Source: Aequorivita sp.
GTDB lineage: Bacteria; Bacteroidota; Bacteroidia; Flavobacteriales; Flavobacteriaceae
Assembly (NCBI GenBank): GCA_002715485.1
Contig: PAZL01000066.1
Span: forward strand, 1-57,491
DNA length: 57,491 nt
Reading direction: 5' to 3'
Position 1 is the stretch's first letter. Each line of letters begins with the position of its first letter. The notes under the pieces were generated by a model, which was given only the letters and a program-made list of their open reading frames with translations, was not told the DNA's origin and searched no databases. Below, piece after piece: positions 43,923 to 53,876 of this stretch. The position numbers and the translations under genes are program-made.

Positions 43923-46790
43923 ATGTTTAAAAACTCCCTTAAAATCAGTGCGGTAGCAATGGCCCTAACCGCATTGATAGCTTTTTCCTGTAAATCAAAA
44001 CAAGAAACAACTACTGAAGATAGTGCTAAGCTTTCAGTAGAATTTGAAAAGTATGAGCTCGAAAACGGTCTTGATGTAATTCTTCACCAAGACAAAAGCG
44101 ACCCCATTGTTTCGCTTGCCATTCAATATGGCGTAGGGTCCAATCGAGAGAAAACCGGTCGTACTGGCTTTGCTCACTTATTTGAGCATATGCTTTTTCA
44201 AGAATCTGAAAATGTGCCGCAGGATCAATTCTTTAAAACAATCCAAGACGCTGGGGGTACACTCAATGGCGGAACATGGAAAGACGGTACAATTTATTAC
44301 GAAGTTGTTCCCAAAAATGCAATGGAAACCGTGATGTGGCTTGAAAGTGACCGCATGGGCTTTTTAATAAACACAGTAACCGAATCTGCTTTTTACAACC
44401 AACAGGAAGTTGTGCAGAATGAAAAACGCCAACGGGTTGACAACAATCCTTACGGGCATACGAGTTGGGTAATAGACAAAAATTTATACCCCGAAGGGCA
44501 TCCATACAATTGGCAAGTTATTGGAGAACTGGAAGATCTTCAAAATGCAACAGTGGAAGACGTAAAGGAATTTTACGACCGTTTTTATGGACCAAATAAT
44601 GCAACGCTGGTTTTAGCGGGAGATTTTGATACTGCCGAAGCCAAAAAAATGATTGAAAAATATTTTGGCGAAATTAAAAGACGCCAAGAGGTAGAGCCAC
44701 TAAAGCCGCAACCTGTAACACTTTCAGAAACCAAAAGGCTTTATCACGAAGATAATTTTGCCACAGCGCCGCAACTAAATATGGTTTGGCCCACTTTGGA
44801 ACAATACACCGAAGATGCTTATGCTTTAGACTTTTTGGGCGAAATACTTTCTCAGGGAAAAAAGGCGCCATTGTATAAAGTTTTGGTGAAAGAGAAAGAT
44901 TTAACCGCAAGAACAACAGCATATAATAGTTCAAATGAATTGGCCGGCGATTTTCAAATTTCAATTACTGCAAACAATGGTGTTGACTTGGACTCTGTTG
45001 AAAGCGGAATTAAAGAAGCCTTTGCGCTTTTCGAAAAAGAAGGGGTTACGGATCGTGACATTGAAAGGATTAAAGCAGGATTGGAGACCCAATTTTACAA
45101 CGGAATTAGTAGCGTTCTGGGAAAATCATTTCAGTTAGCACAATATAATGTATTTACTGGTGACCCGGGCTTCATTACTCAAGACATAGAAAACATCAAA
45201 AAAGTTACAAAGGAAGATGTAGTGCGTGTTTACAATAAATATATAAAGGATAAACCCTACGTAATGACCAGCTTTGTTCCAAAAGGACAACTTGAATTGA
45301 TTGCCGAAAATTCTGAAAAAGCCAATGTAGTTGAAGAGGAAATTAAGGAAAACGTTGCCAAAACAATTGAAGAAACTAATACAGAAATAGTAAAAACTCC
45401 ATCCGGTTTTGATCGTTCCAAACCACCTGTACAAGGTGTAGCCCCCGAATTGTCAATTCCTGAAGTTTGGAATGCAACTTTAGAGAATGGATTGAAAGTT
45501 TCTGGAATTGAGCAGAACGAAATCCCAACGGTTAACTTCAGTTTGGTAATTGAAGGAGGGCATTTACTCGATGATATGAAAAAGAACGGTGTTGCCAATT
45601 TAATGAGCGACATTTTGATGGAGGGTACGGCTAATAAAACTCCGGAACAACTAGAAGAGGAGATAGACCTTTTGGGGGCAAGCATAAATATGTACACTAC
45701 TGATGAATCTATCGTAATTCGGGGAAATACGCTTACTCGCAATTTTGAAAAAACAATGGACTTAGTAACCGAAATCCTTTTAGAGCCTCGTTGGGACGAA
45801 GAGGAATTGGGGCGTATTAAAACCAAAACCATAAACCAAATTGAACGTTCCGATGCAAATCCAAATGTAGTTGCAAACCGGGTTTATAATAAAATTCTTT
45901 ACGGGGAAGACCATATTTTTAGTTATCCAACAATGGGTACGGTGGAATCTGTAAAGGCAATAACTATGAACGATTTAAAAGAATATTATAACAAAAACTT
46001 TTCACCATCCATCAGTACATTTCAAGTAGTTGGAAAAATTGATAAAGATGCAGTCTTGAAAGACTTGAAAGGTTTGGAAGAGCGTTGGGCTGCAAAGGAG
46101 GTTGCTATTCCTGAATATCCAGTTGCCAATAATCGAGATAAGGCTTCCCTTTACTTTGTGGACATTCCAAACGCCAAACAATCGGTTATTAACGTAGGTT
46201 ACATAGCTCTTTCAAGAACTGATTCAGACTTCTATCCAGCAGAGGTAATGAACTATAAATTGGGTGGTACCTTTTCAGGAAATGTAAATTTAATTCTTCG
46301 TGAGGAAAAAGGATATACGTATGGAGCACGTACCAATTTCAGCGGCACTAAAATCCCAGGAACTTTTACTGCTTCGTCAAGCGTTAGAACCAATACCACA
46401 GGAGAGTCTGTTCAAATATTTAGAGATGAAATTTCAAAATACAAAGATGGTATTTCTCCCGAAGATCTTGAATTTACGAAAAATGCACTTATAAAATCAA
46501 ATGCACGTCGTTTTGAAACTCAAGGATCTCTTTTGGGAATGTTGCAGGAAATCAATGAATATAATCTTCCAGCAAATTATATTGAAAATGAAGAGGCAAT
46601 TATTAAAAACATGACTCTAGAACAGCACAAAGCACTTGCCAATAAATATCTTGATGCCTCAAAGATGGCTTATTTGGTAGTAGGTGATGCCGCTACACAG
46701 TTTGCACAGTTTAAAGATATGGGCTTTGACGAGGTAAAACTTCTCGATAAAAATGGCGAGGAAGTAAAGCTTGAGGATGTGAAAATGTAA
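43923..46790 (+). CDS. M16 zinc metallopeptidase, tandem-domain, lipoprotein
   Basis: 955-aa protein. Lipoprotein signal ends near residue 23 (LIAFSC), so it is anchored in the outer or inner membrane. The N-terminal M16 domain has the inverted zinc motif HLFEH (85-89) and a downstream glutamate in VVQNEKRQRVDNN. The second M16 half (about 500 onward) lacks a zinc motif, as usual for two-domain members. It should cleave peptides in the periplasm. Single gene, with a strong terminator downstream. Confidence 0.94.
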   Translation: MFKNSLKISAVAMALTALIAFSCKSKQETTTEDSAKLSVEFEKYELENGLDVILHQDKSDPIVSLAIQYGVGSNREKTGRTGFAHLFEHMLFQESENVPQDQFFKTIQDAGGTLNGGTWKDGTIYYEVVPKNAMETVMWLESDRMGFLINTVTESAFYNQQEVVQNEKRQRVDNNPYGHTSWVIDKNLYPEGHPYNWQVIGELEDLQNATVEDVKEFYDRFYGPNNATLVLAGDFDTAEAKKMIEKYFGEIKRRQEVEPLKPQPVTLSETKRLYHEDNFATAPQLNMVWPTLEQYTEDAYALDFLGEILSQGKKAPLYKVLVKEKDLTARTTAYNSSNELAGDFQISITANNGVDLDSVESGIKEAFALFEKEGVTDRDIERIKAGLETQFYNGISSVLGKSFQLAQYNVFTGDPGFITQDIENIKKVTKEDVVRVYNKYIKDKPYVMTSFVPKGQLELIAENSEKANVVEEEIKENVAKTIEETNTEIVKTPSGFDRSKPPVQGVAPELSIPEVWNATLENGLKVSGIEQNEIPTVNFSLVIEGGHLLDDMKKNGVANLMSDILMEGTANKTPEQLEEEIDLLGASINMYTTDESIVIRGNTLTRNFEKTMDLVTEILLEPRWDEEELGRIKTKTINQIERSDANPNVVANRVYNKILYGEDHIFSYPTMGTVESVKAITMNDLKEYYNKNFSPSISTFQVVGKIDKDAVLKDLKGLEERWAAKEVAIPEYPVANNRDKASLYFVDIPNAKQSVINVGYIALSRTDSDFYPAEVMNYKLGGTFSGNVNLILREEKGYTYGARTNFSGTKIPGTFTASSSVRTNTTGESVQIFRDEISKYKDGISPEDLEFTKNALIKSNARRFETQGSLLGMLQEINEYNLPANYIENEEAIIKNMTLEQHKALANKYLDASKMAYLVVGDAATQFAQFKDMGFDEVKLLDKNGEEVKLEDVKM

Positions 46791-46814
46791 TAGTTAATAT
46801 TAGAAAATTATTTT

Positions 46815-46870
46815 GCCACGAATTCACGAATCAAAATTTATTTGTGAATTCGTGGCTTTTTATTTTTTTT
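46815..46870 (+). terminator. rho-independent terminator
   Basis: 13-bp stem GCCACGAATTCAC / GTGAATTCGTGGC followed by a long T-rich run. Ends the M16 transcript. Confidence 0.9.
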
Positions 46871-46981
46871 ATCTTTATCTAAATTCTTCACTTTTATGAA
46901 ATGCCCTTTAAAAATTGCAAACCCGCTAAAGCTGAATAATTGTGGCATTCCATCATACACTTTATCAAATATTTTATACAG

Positions 46982-48124
46982 ATGAAAAAATACGGGCTTA
47001 TTTTTTTCTTTGGAATCTTCATTTTTGGCTGTAATAGCAAAAAAGAAGAAGTGAAAATTCCCAAAAACGAGGAAACTTCCATCCAAACGTTTCCAGAACC
47101 AATCTTCACTTTGGCTGAAGCCAATAAACTTATCGAGCTTCCGCTTCATTGCGTTGGCACAGAATACCCCTATAAACCTGGTGAAACCTTGGAAAGTAAA
47201 GCAGATTTGGTGGAACCAATCGTTGTCCACCCGATATTTTACGGATGTTTTGATTGGCACAGCGCCGTCCATGGGTATTGGTCTATGGTTACGCTGCTGA
47301 AACAGTTTCCAGAAATAGATAGAGCAGAAGAAGTTAGGAAATTGTTGAAAGAAAAAATCACAGCCGATAATGTGGCTACTGAAGTTGACTTTTTTGAAAA
47401 ACCCATTAATAAATCTTTTGAAAGAACCTACGGTTGGGCTTGGCTCCTAAAACTTTCCGAAGAGCTCCACAATTGGGATGACCCTTTGGCGAAGGAACTG
47501 AATCAAAATCTAAAACCTCTGGCAGATATTATTGTACTTCGTTATAAGGAATTCCTTCCCAAATTGAATTATCCAATCCGCGTGGGCGAGCACACCAATA
47601 CAGCCTTTGGATTGGCTTTCGCTTATGACTATGCTGAAACGACGGGTAATTTGGAGTTGAAAGAATTAATTGAAAATCGTGCCCGCGATTTCTATATGAA
47701 TGATGAAAACTGCCCTGTTGATTGGGAACCCAGCGGCTATGATTTTCTTTCGCCCTGTTTGGAAGAGATTGACATCATGCGTCGTGTACTATCCCCAAAA
47801 GCCAAGTATGCCGAAGGGCAAGAGTTTATAAAATGGCTGGATAAATTTATGCCTCAACTTGCCGATAAAGACTATCATTTAACAGTAGGTGAGGTAAGCG
47901 ACCGTACCGATGGCAAATTAGTGCATTTGGACGGCCTGAACTTTAGTAGGGCTTGGGTTTTTTATGGTTTGGCAAAACGGTACCCGAAATACAAACATCT
48001 TGAAAATCTAGCTAACGAACACGTGGCATATTCCTATCCAAACTTAGTAGGCGATAATTACGAAGGTGGCCATTGGCTCGGTAGTTTTGCAATTTATGCG
48101 TTAAATACTTTACACAAAAAATAA
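46982..48124 (+). CDS. DUF2891 family lipoprotein
   Basis: 380-aa lipoprotein; the ATG at 46982 fits the lipobox FIFGC (Cys17), so the longer frame upstream is unlikely. The protein matches DUF2891: HPIFYGCFDWHSAVHGYW and the paired SGYDFLSPCLEEIDIMRRVL and EGGHWLGSFAIYAL segments. Probably an (alpha/alpha) toroid of unknown activity. Its stop codon is 1 bp from the end of the opposite-strand AAA+ gene. Confidence 0.88.
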   Translation: MKKYGLIFFFGIFIFGCNSKKEEVKIPKNEETSIQTFPEPIFTLAEANKLIELPLHCVGTEYPYKPGETLESKADLVEPIVVHPIFYGCFDWHSAVHGYWSMVTLLKQFPEIDRAEEVRKLLKEKITADNVATEVDFFEKPINKSFERTYGWAWLLKLSEELHNWDDPLAKELNQNLKPLADIIVLRYKEFLPKLNYPIRVGEHTNTAFGLAFAYDYAETTGNLELKELIENRARDFYMNDENCPVDWEPSGYDFLSPCLEEIDIMRRVLSPKAKYAEGQEFIKWLDKFMPQLADKDYHLTVGEVSDRTDGKLVHLDGLNFSRAWVFYGLAKRYPKYKHLENLANEHVAYSYPNLVGDNYEGGHWLGSFAIYALNTLHKK

Positions 48125-48125
48125 C

Positions 48126-49454
48126 TTAATGGGTTCTGTTTTCCTTTAAAAACTCACGTTTAATTCCCTGTTGTAAAATTTTAAGAGTAAGCGTTTCAGA
48201 TTTTTCGTTTAAAACCTGCAAGCAACAAAATTGGATAATGTTTAAAATATTGGAGCCCGTGAGTTCGTATTTTTTTGATATTTCTTCCCAATCAATTTCT
48301 TTGGAAATCTTCAGTTTTTCGGGAAGGTTTGTTTTCCAAATAACAGCCCGTTCCTTTGGACCGGGCATTTCGAAAGCGATAATAGATTGAAACCTACGCG
48401 TAAAAGCTTCGTCAATATTATCCCGGAAATTGGAAGCCAAAATAATCAATCCCGGATGAGACTCTACGCGTTGTAACAAATATGAAACTTCCTGATTCGC
48501 ATATTTATCGTGCGCATCCCGAACATTCGTGCGTTTTCCAAAGATGGCATCGGCCTCATCAAAAAACAAAATCCAGTCTTTATGTGCAGCTTTGTTGAAA
48601 AGGTTTGAAAGGTTTTTTTCGGTCTCGCCTATGTATTTTGAAACCACAGTTGAAAGGTCAACTCTATACACGGGTTTGTTTGTATATTTTCCCAAAAGGC
48701 TTGCGGTAAGTGTTTTTCCCGTACCCGCTGGCCCGTGAAAAAGCACTCGGTAGCCAGCTTTCAAGCGTTTCTCCATTCCCCAATCTTTGAAAAGATGGTC
48801 GTTGTGCTGCAACCACATTTCAAGTTCTTTTATTTGTCTTAAGGTTTTTTCGCTTAAAATCAAATCATTCCAATCTAATTGAGTTTCAAGTTTTTCAGCC
48901 GGAAATTGGGTACTCAATTTTGGTGGCGGTACATCTCCTGTGGTAAGCTGATATATAATTTCTGGAAAAAGCACCAATTTTCCGCTCATCATTGGCTCTC
49001 CCACAAGTGCATTTTCTATATAAAGAATATCCTTTTTGTTGAAGAAATGTGTTTCTGAAAAGTAGTCCATACACTTCATTCTTTGTGTGAAATCTGAGCC
49101 TCCCAAAATAAATTGAACGGTTTCGCCCGTGGGAAGGATACCGCGGTGATTTTGGCCTTTTACGCCGCCAAACTGTACAAAATCGGTTCCTTTTGGAAAT
49201 TCTTTTGAAACTACATCGAGCAAAATGGAGGGATAAATGGAAGGAGCAAGGGCTAAAAGGAGAACAATAGCTTCAGCTTGCGAAAAGTTTTCTTTTTTTA
49301 GAAAATCACCAAGTATTGATTTCCCCAACTTTTTTAAATCCAAAGTGGGTGCTTCGGTCTCAAAATCTGCGCTGTGATTTTTTATTCTCCACGAAATGAC
49401 CGCTTCCAAAAAATTGAAAATTTTAGTTAGCTCAATTTCAGCTGCATTTTTCAT
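48126..49454 (-). CDS. AAA+ ATPase of an eCIS locus (Afp15-like)
   Basis: 442-aa protein. A winged N-terminal region (about 1-200) precedes the AAA+ core with Walker A GPAGTGKT (241-248) and Walker B LFFDEAD (296-302), and an arginine-rich stretch ASNFRDNIDEAFTRRFQS. In eCIS clusters such an ATPase (Afp15/Pvc15 type) is thought to assemble or load the particle. It is the last gene of the operon here. Assignment rests on context and AAA+ features rather than on a unique motif. Confidence 0.88.
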   Translation of the reverse strand: MKNAAEIELTKIFNFLEAVISWRIKNHSADFETEAPTLDLKKLGKSILGDFLKKENFSQAEAIVLLLALAPSIYPSILLDVVSKEFPKGTDFVQFGGVKGQNHRGILPTGETVQFILGGSDFTQRMKCMDYFSETHFFNKKDILYIENALVGEPMMSGKLVLFPEIIYQLTTGDVPPPKLSTQFPAEKLETQLDWNDLILSEKTLRQIKELEMWLQHNDHLFKDWGMEKRLKAGYRVLFHGPAGTGKTLTASLLGKYTNKPVYRVDLSTVVSKYIGETEKNLSNLFNKAAHKDWILFFDEADAIFGKRTNVRDAHDKYANQEVSYLLQRVESHPGLIILASNFRDNIDEAFTRRFQSIIAFEMPGPKERAVIWKTNLPEKLKISKEIDWEEISKKYELTGSNILNIIQFCCLQVLNEKSETLTLKILQQGIKREFLKENRTH

Positions 49455-49468
49455 TTATATAAAATAAT

Positions 49469-52042
49469 TTAGAAAGCTATTTCTGGATTTTTGTTTTTCT
49501 CCATGGCTTTTGTATTTATTATTTTTTCGATTTCTAAAAATTGTTCTTCCAACAAGGGATGCTTCAAAATTGCATCTATATAATTCAAACTACTTTCACT
49601 TAAATGCCGCGAAAGAGTTGGTTCGTAAAACTCCCACGGGTCGAAAAACGATTTATTAGACTTTTCAGTCAATGAAAGGATAAGATCATTCTCTTTATCT
49701 AGGAAAATTTCGAGCTTTTTTCGTGTACTTGGGTTTGTAATAGAACCCTTGAAAAACGATTCCACATCATCAATTGAGACTTTATGGGGCATAAAAATTT
49801 TGAAATAACGCAGCTTTCCATCGGCGGCTTCTTCCCAATTGGTTAAATAATCACTGAGATAGTTGGGGATTTTATCAAGATTGAGTCCTGTTTCTAAATC
49901 AACTGCGATGTTATCTGATTCATTTTCGTTTTTGTGAATGTGAAAAATTTTGTTTTCTTTTTTGAATTTTTCTACCAAATAATTCACGTATAAACTTTTA
50001 CTGTTTATAATTTCAATATAAGCAATCTGCTTGTCGCCCAAAATTTCATTGCGAAGTAAATAATGATGCAGATCCAAACATCCTAAAAGCCCACTGTTGT
50101 CAATAGCTCCCGCATCAATAAAATGGCCGTATCCCTTTATTTTTGCTGCGGGACTGAAAACGGGAAACCGGTTTGTGGTTGAGACTGCTTGGTAATAAGG
50201 GATGGTTTTATTGCCCCCCAAATCGGCTAGATTTTCGGCATAAGGAAAAATGGCGTTAAAGTCTTTTTGCTTCACAGACCAAAGAATTCCACGGTTTCCC
50301 TTTTGGCCGGCAGTATTCATAATTAAGGATGGAAAATAACCGTCCTTTAAAAAAGCTTCTTTCCAGTAATCACGAAATGATACTTCGGAAAGGTGTTTTG
50401 AAGGCGTATTTTGGATGTTGTTTTGATATTTTACCATTGCGTAATAAGGACGGTCGCGTAAGCCTATTCGCTGACTGAACGGCCACAATTTTCGATAGGT
50501 GTCCAGTCCAAACGTTAGCGTTAAATCCAGCGATGTGTAATTTTGTTTAGCGAGGGAATCGATTTTTCTTTTAATGCGAAGTGTATCTAAACCATCTTCT
50601 TTAAACAATCCTGTATATAGCGCCAAACCTAAAGATCCTCCAGATGCACCTGAAAATGCAATACTTTGCTTCAACAATTTTCCATTGGTATTGGTTTGCA
50701 ACTTATTTAGCACATTAAGTGTCCAAACGTTAGCTTTTAAACCGCCACCGTGTGAGGCTATAAAGAAAAGCGTGTTGTCTTTTTTTGCTTTCAGACTATC
50801 TAAAAATACTGATTCGGGTATTTCTGACTTTGTGTTTTTAACTAGGTCCAATTCGTGGGTGGTGACTTCGGTATTGGTGCAGTTTGTAATAATTACCAGC
50901 ACAAATAATATTAAGCTAATTGCCAAAAAGGCACGGTAGCTTTTCGTGTTTAGTAATTCCTTCTTTCGGGCAACAAAAAAGTACTTGCCCAAACTGGCCA
51001 TTATAAAATAATAAAAGTAGAAGAAAGCGAGTAAAATGGGAACGCCATTCATCAAGGGCCATCCAAGAATGCTGGCCAATGTGAGAACGAAAAGAAAAAT
51101 TGCAGCCACTAAAAAATTCAGATAAAACATTAACAGATAGTTCTCTGATTTTTCCAAAAAGTGAATTCTCTCAAAAAATATTCTTACGGGAAGATATTTG
51201 GCACTAGTTAAAGTATTTAAAATCAAACTAAATTTGGAACGCAACAATCTGAAAAAAATATAATTGAACATACACGCATAGCTGGTCAGCAGCAGTAGTA
51301 TAAAACCTCCTGGGCTGAAATTACCCCAAGTAAGCGTATTGAGAAGCAATACCACACAAAGTATAGCAATGATGAGGTACCAAAGCGCTAATTTTCGGTA
51401 GAGTTTTATCAGCTTTTCAGGAAGATTTTCTGTGGTTTTTTCACTTTCGTATTTGGTGATTTTTTCCTTCAAATAGATATAAAGTAAAAAAGGGACGAGA
51501 AGCAGCGCGTAAATAATAATCTTTACCTTATCAAAAGGAAAATCCTCAAAAATAAAATTTGGCTTAAAACTGCTTATTATGAAGTGAATCCAAACAATGT
51601 GTATCAAAATGCCTGTGGAATAACGGAAATAATTGGCCCAGTTATCCGGTTTGTAGCCCGAACTTTTATCTGTGGTAAATGTGTAAACTGTAAATTTTTT
51701 AAAAATCCACCAGTTTAATGGATGCTTTGCGTGCCAGTTGGTATAATCCCCACTGTTGTTTAGATCTGCCGCATAATAGGTGTAAATAGGGTAGTGGGAA
51801 AGCGCGACAGCCAACCCATTGATAAAAAAGAAGGCTAAAAATAGGGAAAACCATTTGGTCTCTATCAAATCAACCATCATAGTGAAGGCTTGGTCCATTT
51901 GGGTCAATAGTAAAAGAATGATCAAAATGACCAACAGGCTTAAAATAGAAGATTTAAAAAAGTTTTTGAAAGATTTGAAAAGATGGTGCACAACATCAAT
52001 CAACTTTGTTATCCAGGATTTTTTTTCTTCAGTTTCTTTCAT
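49469..52042 (-). CDS. polytopic membrane protein with patatin-like phospholipase domain
   Basis: 857-aa protein. The N-terminal half has about nine helices (about residues 31-50, 64-90, 140-160, 172-192, 214-236, 243-268, 300-325, 333-355, 368-388), and a soluble C-terminal patatin-like domain follows. The oxyanion glycines are in SHGGGLKA (430-437), the nucleophile elbow is GASGGS (Ser467), and the catalytic Asp is D643 in DAGAIDNSG. All parts of the catalytic dyad are present. It lies in an eCIS operon. Expected activity: cleavage of acyl chains of membrane lipids. Confidence 0.85.
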   Translation of the reverse strand: MKETEEKKSWITKLIDVVHHLFKSFKNFFKSSILSLLVILIILLLLTQMDQAFTMMVDLIETKWFSLFLAFFFINGLAVALSHYPIYTYYAADLNNSGDYTNWHAKHPLNWWIFKKFTVYTFTTDKSSGYKPDNWANYFRYSTGILIHIVWIHFIISSFKPNFIFEDFPFDKVKIIIYALLLVPFLLYIYLKEKITKYESEKTTENLPEKLIKLYRKLALWYLIIAILCVVLLLNTLTWGNFSPGGFILLLLTSYACMFNYIFFRLLRSKFSLILNTLTSAKYLPVRIFFERIHFLEKSENYLLMFYLNFLVAAIFLFVLTLASILGWPLMNGVPILLAFFYFYYFIMASLGKYFFVARKKELLNTKSYRAFLAISLILFVLVIITNCTNTEVTTHELDLVKNTKSEIPESVFLDSLKAKKDNTLFFIASHGGGLKANVWTLNVLNKLQTNTNGKLLKQSIAFSGASGGSLGLALYTGLFKEDGLDTLRIKRKIDSLAKQNYTSLDLTLTFGLDTYRKLWPFSQRIGLRDRPYYAMVKYQNNIQNTPSKHLSEVSFRDYWKEAFLKDGYFPSLIMNTAGQKGNRGILWSVKQKDFNAIFPYAENLADLGGNKTIPYYQAVSTTNRFPVFSPAAKIKGYGHFIDAGAIDNSGLLGCLDLHHYLLRNEILGDKQIAYIEIINSKSLYVNYLVEKFKKENKIFHIHKNENESDNIAVDLETGLNLDKIPNYLSDYLTNWEEAADGKLRYFKIFMPHKVSIDDVESFFKGSITNPSTRKKLEIFLDKENDLILSLTEKSNKSFFDPWEFYEPTLSRHLSESSLNYIDAILKHPLLEEQFLEIEKIINTKAMEKNKNPEIAF

Positions 52043-52111
52043 TGAAAAATGTTATAAGCTTCTAATTTAAAGATAATTATCTGTAATAATTTCCTTTTTG
52101 AAAATATTAAA

Positions 52112-52927
52112 CTATACCAATGGCTCTATTGAGAAAACATCCAATTTCGATTTTCTGAAATTGCGGGTTCTTTTTAAAACCGCAATTCCATTTCGGGAGC
52201 CAGCTTGGTTGGTGTTGCCTTCAATGGTTTCAATTACATCATTGCCTACGGAAATGATTATTCCGGTATGCGTCCAATCGTATCTCGATTTTTGTAAAAG
52301 AAAAAAATCGCCTGGTTTTATTACCGAGGGATTGTTGCGAACAGTTTGGTAACGCGTCAATAACCCTTTGCTTAAACCGGTAGTTCCAACGGTATCGCAA
52401 CTGTAAGTAAGCGGCATTAAACTTCGAAAATCCTTTCCGAGCGCGCTGGCGGCTTGGTCCAAAATAGTTTGCGCAAACCCCATGCACCAATACCAAGGCG
52501 AGCCATCATGGCCATCCATATACGCCCGGACCCACGGACCACTATTGGATTGTCCTTTTATTTCGAGCTCGAAAGGTGTATTTTTTAAATGATTTTCGGC
52601 TGTTTCCAACATTGCATTTCTTAGAGAGGTGGATTGTAATGGTTTTTCAAAGGCATCTTTCATGCCTTCGCAGAGTTTTTCAAAGATTTGTTGGGTAACA
52701 ATCCCAGTCTCACTACTGTTTATTGCTTTCTGAAAATTTTTCACAGCCTTTTCTGTCGCTGGACCAAAATCACCATCAATACTTGTTACAGTACCACTTT
52801 CAGGATTTTGAATAGCATAGAGTGAAAGCCACGATTGGATTTTCATGACATCTTTTTTAGTATTGTTACCGTGTCTTTTTTGTGTTCCGCTAATGGTTAG
52901 CTCTTTTAGATACTTGTCTTTTTTCAT
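52112..52927 (-). CDS. peptidoglycan-binding and CHAP-type amidase protein
   Basis: 271-aa protein without a signal peptide. The N-terminal part (about 25-85) is a PG_binding_1-like repeat (VTSIDGDFGPATEKAVKNFQ). The rest (about 105-270) has a CHAP/NlpC-like fold with catalytic Cys148 (WYWCMGFAQ), His220 (DWTHTGIIIS) and EGNTNQAGSRNGI. It should cleave peptidoglycan. In an eCIS locus it may act as a lysin for particle release or as a cargo effector; the sequence does not decide. Confidence 0.85.
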   Translation of the reverse strand: MKKDKYLKELTISGTQKRHGNNTKKDVMKIQSWLSLYAIQNPESGTVTSIDGDFGPATEKAVKNFQKAINSSETGIVTQQIFEKLCEGMKDAFEKPLQSTSLRNAMLETAENHLKNTPFELEIKGQSNSGPWVRAYMDGHDGSPWYWCMGFAQTILDQAASALGKDFRSLMPLTYSCDTVGTTGLSKGLLTRYQTVRNNPSVIKPGDFFLLQKSRYDWTHTGIIISVGNDVIETIEGNTNQAGSRNGIAVLKRTRNFRKSKLDVFSIEPLV

Positions 52928-52931
52928 GGTT

Positions 52932-53855
52932 TTATATTTTAAAATGGTTTTTTTTGAGAAAAATTATTTTCGATTCCTGCACAGCGACGAGCATATCATT
53001 CCAAGCTCCGACTGTATGTATGAAATTATCGATTTCAAAAATTTCAACCTTTTTTTTAATAATTGCAGATTTCCATTGATAATCTCCATTAATGTTCATT
53101 TCCTGTTTTTGTAACCAGAGCGCAGCCTCGTTTCCAGAAATAGCTTTCAGTTTTCCACTATTTGCATTTTTTGAAGCAACACAATATTTTTCTTTGCTAT
53201 TCAGAAATTTTATACAAACACTGTCATTTTCTGTCCATCCGTAAAAAACAGCTTCATCTTCTTGTCCCACTGTTATCGGATGTACTAAGTTTAAGGTATG
53301 TTGCTCGTTTGTAACCAAATCCATTAAAAACGTTTTGTTTTTTTCTGAAATAGTTGCGAGAATGGTTTTCGAGAGGGCATAAAGATTTGAAGGAGGGTTT
53401 TCTACCGGTATCGACTGAATTTTTTCTATTTCAGAATTATTAAAATTCAAGATTCCGTGCTTGATTTCCTTAGCTTTTTCCTGCCAAACAATATATATTT
53501 TTTCTGAGCAAGCAATAACCGGCCAAATAGTGGGAGTGATTTTCAAAGGTATCTTTTGAAAAATTTTTCCAAAAATATCTGTAACTAGTATAAGCGGTTT
53601 CCCATCATTATTACTTCCGGAAACAATTATTTTGTTTTTAAAAATAATTGCCGATGTAGATAAAATTGGAAGGGTCGCAATTTTTTCAAACGTGAAAGAA
53701 TCATTCATTTTAAAAATAAAAGTCTCTTTCTTTGCTACAGAATTGATTAGGATGAAAAGATTATCGTTCCAAGGTGTCAAAATAACATTTGTTTCCACAG
53801 CAATGGGCAGTGAAATGTTTTTTTCGATTTTCAGAAATGATTTATAATTTGTCAT
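52932..53855 (-). CDS. hypothetical beta-rich protein of the eCIS locus
   Basis: 307-aa protein that I do not recognise. It has no signal peptide or membrane helix and consists of short hydrophobic strands separated by polar turns (for example PILSTSAIIFKNKIIVSGSN and VIACSEKIYIVWQEK), the texture of a beta-propeller. It ends 4 bp before the CHAP gene and starts 21 bp after the DUF4157 gene, within the same operon. Possible roles: receptor-binding, scaffold or effector. Confidence 0.65.
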   Translation of the reverse strand: MTNYKSFLKIEKNISLPIAVETNVILTPWNDNLFILINSVAKKETFIFKMNDSFTFEKIATLPILSTSAIIFKNKIIVSGSNNDGKPLILVTDIFGKIFQKIPLKITPTIWPVIACSEKIYIVWQEKAKEIKHGILNFNNSEIEKIQSIPVENPPSNLYALSKTILATISEKNKTFLMDLVTNEQHTLNLVHPITVGQEDEAVFYGWTENDSVCIKFLNSKEKYCVASKNANSGKLKAISGNEAALWLQKQEMNINGDYQWKSAIIKKKVEIFEIDNFIHTVGAWNDMLVAVQESKIIFLKKNHFKI

Positions 53856-53876
53856 CTTAACTCATTATTATTTGAT

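Noticed and set aside
45257-45832. 191-aa minus-strand frame
   Set aside because: Shadow of the M16 peptidase gene; no family features.
52071-52082. AGATAATTATCT palindrome before the patatin gene
   Set aside because: Short and AT-rich; palindromes of this length are expected by chance in this sequence.
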